DNA of 6,881 bases from positions 1 through 6,881 of the forward strand of contig JAITDQ010000126.1 of NCBI GenBank assembly GCA_031282485.1, written 5' to 3'. The notes beneath the pieces were generated by a model. The model saw only the letters and a program-made list of their open reading frames with translations. It did not search any database and was not told the origin of the DNA. Below, piece by piece: positions 1 to 5,553 of the stretch. The position numbers and the translations under genes were made by a program. Position 1 is the first letter of the stretch; each line of letters starts with the position of its first letter. Origin of the DNA: Tannerella sp. Lineage in GTDB: Bacteria; Bacteroidota; Bacteroidia; Bacteroidales; Tannerellaceae.

Positions 1-1
1 C

Positions 2-394
2 TTGAAATGTAAGGTGGATTTTAATCAGGGATTAGACAGTCGTCTGATAACAAACGATACAGCTCAACTGTTATCAAAAATCAAATGGATTCGTTTTATC
101 CGTTTTGCCTGCGACACGACTGCGGCAGTAGAGCCGTTACTGAAAGCCATTGAAAAACTGAACAGATACGGCGTAAAAAACTACCGGATTTTTGTTTATG
201 TCCTTGTAAAAGATATTGCCGACGCCAACGAACGGTGTAAGATATTGAAACGTCTATGCATCAATCCTTTCGTTCAAATTTATCGTGACTGTGACAACAA
301 TATCCAGCCTACCGCCGAACAAAAACGATTTGCGTGGTATGTGAATCAAAAAGCGGTTTTCAATGCTACCGAATGGGAAAATTACAGAGGTTAA
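2..394 (+). CDS. Radical-SAM-type protein, C-terminal fragment (5' end outside window)
   Basis: The visible 130 codons begin at the window edge, so the TTG at position 2 is almost certainly internal. The run VDFNQGLDSRLIT near residues 5-17, then IRFIRFACDT near 31-40, FVYVLVKDI near 64-72 and PFVQIYRD near 88-95, match the C-terminal half of a family of small radical SAM proteins often found in Bacteroidota genomes and mobile elements. The order of beta-strand-like hydrophobic segments fits the second half of a partial TIM barrel. The CxxxCxxC motif that binds the 4Fe-4S cluster would lie upstream and cannot be checked here. The substrate of this family is unknown to me, so I propose no function. 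The gene is co-directional with the T6SS operon but is separated from it by about 240 non-coding bases. It is probably not part of the secretion machine and may mark the edge of the locus. Confidence 0.72.
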   Translation: MKCKVDFNQGLDSRLITNDTAQLLSKIKWIRFIRFACDTTAAVEPLLKAIEKLNRYGVKNYRIFVYVLVKDIADANERCKILKRLCINPFVQIYRDCDNNIQPTAEQKRFAWYVNQKAVFNATEWENYRG

Positions 395-401
395 TATTTA
401 A

Positions 402-419
402 CAGCGGATGTATCCGTTG
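402..419 (+). terminator. Small hairpin just after the radical SAM gene, weak terminator candidate
   Basis: Seven bases after the TAA stop there is an inverted repeat with arms CAGCGGA and TCCGTTG around a TGTA loop. It gives seven pairs, one of them a G-T wobble. No clear T-run follows, so it is not a textbook intrinsic terminator. Its position between two unrelated genes is the main argument for it. Confidence 0.3.
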
Positions 420-497
420 ACTATTGTTGGCGTGTTATTCTATGAAAAGAGTTACGATGTCTTGTTATACAACTGTTTACGTAAAATTTTTCAATGT

Positions 498-508
498 CCG
501 GAATCCGG
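498..508 (+). repeat. CCGG-AAT-CCGG inverted repeat next to a -7 box
   Basis: Two CCGG tetramers are separated by AAT, and TCCGG also occurs as a direct repeat at 497-501 and 504-508. It stands out in an A/T-rich leader and sits in the spacer of the upstream candidate promoter, where a repressor could act. The repeat is short enough to arise by chance. Confidence 0.3.
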
Positions 509-516
509 TAACTTTG
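509..516 (+). promoter_or_regulatory. Candidate -7 box TAACTTTG (upstream promoter)
   Basis: TAACTTTG matches the TAnnTTTG -7 consensus of Bacteroides primary-sigma promoters. A T-run at 487-491 sits at about the right distance for the -33 element but is not TTTG. Transcription would start near 522 and leave a leader of about 115 bases before the tssQ ATG. The CCGG inverted repeat at 498-508 directly abuts the box. Confidence 0.35.
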
Positions 517-599
517 CTTTTTGGCACAGTCTTTTGAAAAAAAAATCATCAAATTCTTAAAAAAAACGCTCAAAATAGTTTTTTTAGATAAAAAATTTA

Positions 600-607
600 T
601 ACCTTTG
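600..607 (+). promoter_or_regulatory. Candidate -7 box TACCTTTG (promoter close to tssQ)
   Basis: TACCTTTG is a second match to the Bacteroidota TAnnTTTG -7 consensus. The T-tract at 579-585 lies where a -33 element would be, although it lacks the G of TTTG. Transcription would begin near 613, about 25 bases before the ATG at 638. The A/T tracts just upstream could act as an UP-like or curved element. The TTG start option at 521 would lie upstream of this transcript, which supports the ATG at 638. Confidence 0.35.
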
Positions 608-637
608 GGCGGGTTTAAACGCAAAAAAGTGATTTTT

Positions 638-1135
638 ATGAGAGCAAGAAATAATCAGGAAGTAGTTAAGGCTGTTATACATTTTTCAGCCTATATGTTT
701 GTCTCTGTGGTCTTAGCAGTAGGCATTTATTCGTCGTTCATGCAGGCATCCGTTGTTGAAGTCAGGCAGATACTGGAGAAATCCGGCAAATACGACCATC
801 TCCAAATGACGCAGGTTGTTCTCACGGAAACAGTTGATTCAATGTATTATTATGCAATGCTTATCAACTCGTCGGATGTACTCATCAACCAACCTGCAAT
901 GTTTACCATGTTGAGCAACAAAAGCATATCGTTCAACGAAAGTCTTACGGGACTGCATCAGGATGATTGTCTGAATTACAAAAAACTGGCAGGTAAACTG
1001 GGCGATTTGATTCAGTTGAAAGATTCCATACGTGTAGCCAACGTGGGGCTGGATGTCCTGAAAGACGAGTATATTCGGTGCATCGAAAAGAACAAAAATA
1101 TGAGACGCCGGTTATTTACAGGCAGTATATATTGA
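638..1135 (+). CDS. tssQ: T6SS subtype iii membrane protein, probable TssQ
   Basis: The product is about 165 residues with one predicted membrane helix near residues 12-33 (AVIHFSAYMFVSVVLAVGIY region). A mostly helical, probably periplasmic domain follows, ending in a basic tail (KNKNMRRR). I chose the ATG at 638 over the in-frame TTG at 521. It puts the helix at the N-terminus as in the next gene, and the longer form would add a low-complexity Lys/Phe stretch. The TssQ assignment rests mainly on position: in Bacteroidota the envelope complex is TssN, TssQ, TssO, TssP and TssR, and this small single-helix protein comes directly before TssO. The sequence itself is poorly conserved and I recognise no catalytic motif. 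There is no lipobox. It opens the operon and the next gene follows after 36 to 51 bases. A divergent second TssO is the main alternative. Confidence 0.65.
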   Translation: MRARNNQEVVKAVIHFSAYMFVSVVLAVGIYSSFMQASVVEVRQILEKSGKYDHLQMTQVVLTETVDSMYYYAMLINSSDVLINQPAMFTMLSNKSISFNESLTGLHQDDCLNYKKLAGKLGDLIQLKDSIRVANVGLDVLKDEYIRCIEKNKNMRRRLFTGSIY

Positions 1136-1171
1136 ATATTAAGACATTAACAAAACAAAATAATAAACAGT

Positions 1172-1672
1172 ATGGGAACAACAACAATGAATCAAAAGGA
1201 AAAGATTATGGGTTTTTTCTATGTCTTTATACTCTTTGCTGCGATTACGGCTACCTGCTGCATATTGCTTTTTCTGCACAACGCACATTTCAGTACTTTA
1301 AAGCAAAAAGCAATGGTAATCGACAGAATAGAGCGTGTGAGCGAATATCAGGCTGTTCAAAAGAAAACAGCGCCCGTCATTGACCTGCTCTACGAAAAAA
1401 TCAACGCTTACGATCCGGGCGTAAAAGCCATTTATGACGAGGACAATATCAAATTTCTTGTAAACGATTTGCGCGGCGTTTACGAAAAACACGCCCTCGA
1501 TACACGGTACAAATCATTTCTGCATGTCGCCGATTTTTACTATATGTGGTATGCCGACAAGAAAACCCTGTGGAGTATTAAGAGCAATACGCAACTGTTT
1601 ACCAAATATCTGGAAGAATGTGAATTGGGACTGTCAAATAAAAAGGACGATTTTGCAAAACTGAAAAAATAA
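1172..1672 (+). CDS. tssO: T6SS subtype iii transmembrane protein TssO
   Basis: The product is 166 residues from the ATG at 1172 or 161 from the in-frame ATG at 1187. The second gives an N-terminus (MNQKEK) close to what I expect for this family, and neither has a clear Shine-Dalgarno. In 1187 numbering a single membrane helix covers about residues 9-30 and contains a Cys-Cys pair at 24-25. The rest is predicted helical and charged, ending in a Lys-rich tail (NKKDDFAKLKK). The pattern of a short cytoplasmic head, one helix and about 130 extracytoplasmic residues fits TssO, a subunit of the Bacteroidota-specific T6SS envelope complex. TssO likely helps span the inner membrane and contacts TssP and TssQ, which is inference from the known complex. 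tssP starts six bases after its stop, so the two are probably translationally coupled. Confidence 0.78.
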   Translation: MGTTTMNQKEKIMGFFYVFILFAAITATCCILLFLHNAHFSTLKQKAMVIDRIERVSEYQAVQKKTAPVIDLLYEKINAYDPGVKAIYDEDNIKFLVNDLRGVYEKHALDTRYKSFLHVADFYYMWYADKKTLWSIKSNTQLFTKYLEECELGLSNKKDDFAKLKK

Positions 1673-1678
1673 CCGGAA

Positions 1679-2563
1679 ATGAAAAAGATAAAAAACACAA
1701 AAATGTACATAATTGCTTTAGCAATATTTACATGTATAATCATTGCTTTGATTATCCGTTTGTTATTGCAAAGCAGGAAACCCGAAGCGCTCGTTTTTCC
1801 TCTGGAGACTTATCAGAATACTCCTGTTTTATATTCCGACAGTACCTATATGGCGTCGAACTGGCTATGGGAATTTGGCAACGGGGACACTTCCGACAAA
1901 AGCGAAGGCGAATATATCTACAAAGAAACAGGAACTTACCAGATACGGCTTACAATTGACAAAAGTATTCAAAAAACATTTATCATAAATGTGCGGAAAC
2001 CCGTTTTATCGGAAGTTGATTCATTACTGCGTATTGTTGCTCCGCTCAATGTCATGCAGGGCGAACATGTGGTTTTCAGGGGAGTAGGTTACGCAAACGA
2101 ATGGCGTTGGGCATTCGGTGAAACCGGACTGACCGATGCAAGGGAACAGGTAACGGTATATTCATATAAAAATCCCGGAAACTATCAGGTCGAATTGATG
2201 ACGGAATACACTAAATATCCTGTTATGCACGATATTACCGTTATGCCCAAATATGAAGAAGATGAAGATGATAAAAGAGCGCAGATGGGCAACGATATAC
2301 GTGAACGTCTGCAGGCAATAGTGGACGGAAAACATTTCGGAACAAACTACAATCATATTTTGAACAAATATATGTGTGGCAACCATAATGCGCTGATTAC
2401 AATCAATGAAACAAAAAATAATGATTTGTATTCCTATTGCCAGGGATTAAAAATCATCGACAGGAAAGTTACGACTATTCTTGAGGTTATAGTTTTCCCC
2501 GATGAAAATAATCCCGACTGTCTTAAAACGTTTAAAGTGATTCAAATAAAAAATGGAGGGTAA
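1679..2563 (+). CDS. tssP: T6SS subtype iii PKD-domain membrane protein TssP
   Basis: The 294-residue product has a basic N-terminus, a membrane helix near residues 9-30 and then two PKD-like beta-sandwich repeats. Repeat 1 (about 36-106) has WLWEFGNGDTS at 62-72 and the closing Y-x-Y...G-x-Y-x-I-x-L pattern at 79-91. Repeat 2 (about 109-190) has WRWAFGETG at 142-150 and Y-x-Y...G-x-Y-x-V-x-L at 161-173. An acidic linker (EEDEDD, 193-198) leads to a unique C-terminal domain of about 95 residues with cysteines at 233, 254 and 281. PKD folds normally mediate protein contacts outside the cytoplasm, so the body is predicted periplasmic. In Bacteroidota T6SS loci this architecture between TssO and TssR marks TssP, which likely links the inner-membrane subunits to the TssR lipoprotein. 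The start follows the tssO stop by six bases. The 3' end overlaps an alternative ATG for tssR at 2553. Confidence 0.8.
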   Translation: MKKIKNTKMYIIALAIFTCIIIALIIRLLLQSRKPEALVFPLETYQNTPVLYSDSTYMASNWLWEFGNGDTSDKSEGEYIYKETGTYQIRLTIDKSIQKTFIINVRKPVLSEVDSLLRIVAPLNVMQGEHVVFRGVGYANEWRWAFGETGLTDAREQVTVYSYKNPGNYQVELMTEYTKYPVMHDITVMPKYEEDEDDKRAQMGNDIRERLQAIVDGKHFGTNYNHILNKYMCGNHNALITINETKNNDLYSYCQGLKIIDRKVTTILEVIVFPDENNPDCLKTFKVIQIKNGG

Positions 2564-2582
2564 CAAGTTATATCTGTTGAAA

Positions 2583-2600
2583 CCGCCGGCGCCGCGGCGG
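2583..2600 (+). promoter_or_regulatory. GC-rich hairpin directly before the tssR start
   Basis: CCGCCG at 2583-2588 pairs with CGGCGG at 2595-2600 around a six-base GCGCCG loop. Eighteen G/C bases in a row are striking in this A/T-rich region. The hairpin ends three bases before the preferred tssR ATG at 2604, where it could hold down initiation. Alternatively it is simply coding sequence (KPPAPRR) if translation starts at 2553. No T-run follows, so it is not a terminator. Confidence 0.4.
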
Positions 2601-2603
2601 TAT

Positions 2604-5099
2604 ATGAAATACATATATGCAGGCGTTGTTTTTGTGTTGCTGACGTCGTGCGGCACGGTCAATATCCTGACGCGACTGGAACGGACGCCCCGCGCATATA
2701 CTATGAATTATTGCTGTTCGGATGCGAGGGCGCCGAAAAACGAACTGATACGGGAAACATGGGTTGTTTTTTCCGACCGCGACAATAACGATACATGGCA
2801 AAATCCGGGCGGCAAAGTAAAATTTAAACAAATGTCGTTTATGGAAGCGTTTTTTGTAACAAAAACGAAGGGCGACTATCTGCGATTAATAAAATATGAC
2901 TCCGAAATTACCGGTAACAATCCTTATGCCCGTATAATGACCAATCGCCGTAAAGCGCAATATTACGGGTGGGTGCATAAATCGCGCCTGTTACTGACCA
3001 AGCAGTCAACCCTTGACGTGGCTACAGGCTTTAAAAACAAGGCTGTTACAGTCATTTCCGACACTTTTGCAACAGCATCGCCGCATCTTGTCTTTGATGC
3101 GGATTCGGCGCTCAGTTACAGAGACGATGACCTGACGGTTTACAACGGAAAAATTCCGGTACATGAATTATTGTACCTGTACAAATATTCTTTAGACAGA
3201 AAAAAAGTCCTTGTGGGCAAAAAAACTACGCTCAATCCCATGGAAGCGCCAGACGAAGTATTGGGGTGGGTTTCAACCTCGATTGTCAAAGAAATCGGTC
3301 AGAGGCTGTTTGTTGATATTGAATCCGTCGCAAATGAGCCGTTGAGCGATGAACCCGTATTTAAAAATAAGGATTTTGAAGATACGCTGAATATCAGCCC
3401 GGTTACATCCCGCGAAATCGGTCGTTATTCAAAGAATAATCCGGCGTTCAAGTACAGTCCGGTACGTCTGTACCATCGCGATTCGCTTTTTGTGAGTTTC
3501 AATACTTCGATTATGACGCCTTTGATAGACAAGCGTTTTAATTATGTGCTGAACTTAAACGGGAATAAGATTATGTACGAGGATTTTCTCGAACTTGAAC
3601 AGGATTTGAAAAAGTTGAATGTTGTTTTTGTCTTTGAGGGCAGAGAAAGAGTGTTTCAGGAATATTCTGCGATGCTGAATATCGTCCAAAACATGCAAAT
3701 GCACTTCAATGCCGAAAATGATATGTACAAATATAAATTCGGCGCAATCATAGCATATCAGGATACGGTCAAACGTGCGTTTCCACGGATAAAATCATAC
3801 GGACTGTCGGATTCCCACGCCGGACTCATGGATTTTTTACTTCTTGAGGCAGACAGCGTTACTTCATATCTGCCCGTAGCCAGCAGTCAGGCATGGTATG
3901 GACTGCAAAAAGCGGTAGAACTCATAGAGCCATATAGAAACGAAACAAACCTGCTGATTGTCATCGGGCAATCGTCGGACGGCGGCTACAATGAAATGGC
4001 GGACAGTATCCTTGTGAAGCGGATAGCAAATGCAAATGCAAGGATATTAGGCTATCAGATATACAGCGAAACAAATACCGCCGGAAATAATTTTGTGCTT
4101 CAACTGGAAAATATGATTGACAAATACGTAGAATATGAAACCGTAGCCAAAAGAGAACGGCTTGTTTATTCTTCGCAGTATAAACCCGACTACAGATACA
4201 GGGAAAGCGGAAGAAATATCTACACGCTTGATCAGGAAAAGAGCATCACGCAAGGCTGGATACTATTTCCGGGAAAACACGAAAGCGTACAGCCCGACTT
4301 TATCGCCAAAGCCATAGATACGATGATTGTAGAGATAAAACATGATAACGATACGATTATCGACTGTTTATACAGAGCGTTCGACGAGTTCGGCGTTAAC
4401 CGTTACAGGTACGACCCGCTGTGGCTCGACTATAACGAAATGGATTCGCTGCAACCGTTCAATCAGGAACTGACGCGCAGAATGCCCGGCAACTTTCCCG
4501 CATGGTATTTGCCGAGCGCTCCGGTAACGGTTATGGAAACGGATGAAAACCTTGATTATTACCTGTTGCTTTCGGAAAAAGAAATTAAGGAAATCGTCTT
4601 TTTTCTTGATGATATAACAAAATATGAGCCTGACTACAAGTATAAAGGCAGGAAAAGCGCCCGGAAAAAACTCTGTAACTGTCCCGACGACCAGTTGCCG
4701 GAACAGCCGCAAGGTACGCCTTTATACGATAAAGACGGACACCGTTTATATTTAAACACGTACAATATACGCCGGCATGTCTATAAAACGCTTATGGACA
4801 GATTGAAATACTCCAACAAACTGTGCAGAATAAAGTCGTGCATATTGAAAAAATATTCGCTGGCGGAAGCGGAACTTGAAATAGTCGGTCATCCAAGCAC
4901 GGAAAAACTTGTGAATAAATATATCATAAAGGATATAAAACGCAAGAAGACAATCCGGGATTCCGAACTGGACGAGTTGATAGTTTATTTTAAAGGCAAA
5001 AGGGATGCGTTGAAGGATTATTTGCTGACAAACAGGGATGTTGCGTTTGCATCGAACAGCGAACCTTTTTACTGGATAAAAAGAGACATGTTACCATAA
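2604..5099 (+). CDS. tssR: T6SS subtype iii lipoprotein TssR
   Basis: The product is 831 residues from the ATG at 2604, or 848 from an in-frame ATG at 2553 that overlaps the end of tssP. I chose 2604 because it gives a short classic lipoprotein signal, MKYIYAGVVFVLLTSC, with lipidation at Cys16. Domains follow in order. Two SH3-like modules end in GWV at 122-124 and 221-223. A VWA-like domain at about 335-510 has strand NVVFVFEGRE at 339-348, a KFGAIIAYQD strand and NLLIVIGQSSDGG at 449-461. The long C-terminal domain carries a LCNCPDDQLPEQPQ segment near 690. The size and domain order match TssR, the large Bacteroidota-specific T6SS envelope subunit. It is likely in the outer membrane or periplasm, joined to TssP, TssO and TssQ. 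The usual DxSxS metal site of VWA domains reads E-G-R-E-R here, so metal binding is doubtful. tssE starts 14 bases downstream. Confidence 0.88.
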   Translation: MKYIYAGVVFVLLTSCGTVNILTRLERTPRAYTMNYCCSDARAPKNELIRETWVVFSDRDNNDTWQNPGGKVKFKQMSFMEAFFVTKTKGDYLRLIKYDSEITGNNPYARIMTNRRKAQYYGWVHKSRLLLTKQSTLDVATGFKNKAVTVISDTFATASPHLVFDADSALSYRDDDLTVYNGKIPVHELLYLYKYSLDRKKVLVGKKTTLNPMEAPDEVLGWVSTSIVKEIGQRLFVDIESVANEPLSDEPVFKNKDFEDTLNISPVTSREIGRYSKNNPAFKYSPVRLYHRDSLFVSFNTSIMTPLIDKRFNYVLNLNGNKIMYEDFLELEQDLKKLNVVFVFEGRERVFQEYSAMLNIVQNMQMHFNAENDMYKYKFGAIIAYQDTVKRAFPRIKSYGLSDSHAGLMDFLLLEADSVTSYLPVASSQAWYGLQKAVELIEPYRNETNLLIVIGQSSDGGYNEMADSILVKRIANANARILGYQIYSETNTAGNNFVLQLENMIDKYVEYETVAKRERLVYSSQYKPDYRYRESGRNIYTLDQEKSITQGWILFPGKHESVQPDFIAKAIDTMIVEIKHDNDTIIDCLYRAFDEFGVNRYRYDPLWLDYNEMDSLQPFNQELTRRMPGNFPAWYLPSAPVTVMETDENLDYYLLLSEKEIKEIVFFLDDITKYEPDYKYKGRKSARKKLCNCPDDQLPEQPQGTPLYDKDGHRLYLNTYNIRRHVYKTLMDRLKYSNKLCRIKSCILKKYSLAEAELEIVGHPSTEKLVNKYIIKDIKRKKTIRDSELDELIVYFKGKRDALKDYLLTNRDVAFASNSEPFYWIKRDMLP

Positions 5100-5113
5100 A
5101 AAATGATTTAATT

Positions 5114-5551
5114 ATGGGATATTATAAACTGCCTTTACTGTTTACCCGTCTGTTCGAGTCCGAAATCAAAGATTTGTCGAAATGCAGCGAAGAAGAATCT
5201 ATCGACCGGAATCTGGAATTGATTATGACCACCTGTCCGGGCGAACACAAGTACAATCCCAATTTCGGATGTAAAATCTGGGATTTGGATTTTGAAAGCG
5301 TTGTATCCGTTCAGAAATGGGAAAATACGTTTTTACAGTATATTACGGAAGCGATTAAGTCTTTTGAGCCGAGAATCTGTAATGCCGTATCCAAGATTAA
5401 ATTTTTTGACGTCAAGAACCAGCATGAATTTTCAGGCGCTGTTTCCATTCGCAAAAGAGTTGAAATCACAATAGATGCTATTGTTGCGAGTTCGGGTAAA
5501 AAATGCTGTTTTTATTATTCACTTTATCTGGGACCCTTATCATCCGAATAA
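5114..5551 (+). CDS. tssE: T6SS baseplate protein TssE (gp25/lysozyme-like family)
   Basis: The product is 145 residues, the usual size for TssE. TssE is the gp25-like wedge subunit of the cytoplasmic T6SS baseplate and helps start sheath polymerisation together with TssF, TssG and TssK. Family marks are SIDRNLELIMTTCPGE near 29-44, NPNFGCKIWDLDFE near 48-61 and the EPR motif at 85-87 in a helix (AIKSFEPRICNAV). The EPR motif is the conserved gp25 element linked to sheath attachment. Despite the old gp25 'lysozyme' label, no lytic role is expected. The ATG at 5114 lies 14 bases after tssR in an A/T-rich gap without a Shine-Dalgarno. tssF starts two bases after the stop, so translation of the two is probably coupled. 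Four cysteines (24, 41, 53, 89) and a CC pair near 130 are ordinary for a cytoplasmic protein. Confidence 0.9.
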   Translation: MGYYKLPLLFTRLFESEIKDLSKCSEEESIDRNLELIMTTCPGEHKYNPNFGCKIWDLDFESVVSVQKWENTFLQYITEAIKSFEPRICNAVSKIKFFDVKNQHEFSGAVSIRKRVEITIDAIVASSGKKCCFYYSLYLGPLSSE

Positions 5552-5553
5552 TT

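Larger units (their letters stand above)
395..637 (+). promoter_or_regulatory. Leader and promoter region of the T6SS operon
   Basis: This is the only sizeable non-coding gap in the window and the only obvious place for a promoter of the operon. It holds several short symmetric sequences: TTGT-TAT-ACAA at 462-472, TTTACGTAAA at 476-485 and CCGG-AAT-CCGG at 498-508. It also holds two TAnnTTTG boxes (509-516 and 600-607) and a cluster of A and T tracts from 537 to 595. An open frame from a TTG at 521 runs into tssQ. Its extra 39 residues are Lys/Phe-rich, encoded by the A/T tracts, and would bury the membrane helix behind a basic tail, so I treat it as non-coding leader. I see no riboswitch or tRNA here. 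Confidence 0.5.

Noticed and set aside
421..624. Minus-strand open frame of 67 codons across the leader
   Set aside because: It has no recognisable domain and its composition only mirrors the A/T tracts. No gene around it is on the minus strand.
521..637. TTG-initiated extension of tssQ (39 extra residues)
   Set aside because: The extension is Lys/Phe-rich sequence from A/T tracts and overlaps two promoter-like boxes. The ATG at 638 gives an N-terminus like that of TssO.
1244..1264. Cys-Cys in the TssO helix as a lipobox
   Set aside because: The residues before the first cysteine are T-A-T. A lipobox needs Gly, Ala or Ser just before it and usually Leu at -3. A membrane helix fits better.
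1078..1383. Plus-strand open frame of 101 codons spanning the tssQ-tssO junction
   Set aside because: It overlaps both genes out of frame, has low-complexity Asn/Lys sequence and shows no family signal.
4368..4712. Minus-strand open frame of 114 codons inside tssR
   Set aside because: It lies wholly within a well-supported gene and reads as a reverse shadow rich in Arg, Phe and Val with no domain.
5103..5111. Minimal ATG-ATT-TAA frame between tssR and tssE
   Set aside because: Such a short frame is expected by chance in an A/T-rich gap and nothing else supports a regulatory role.
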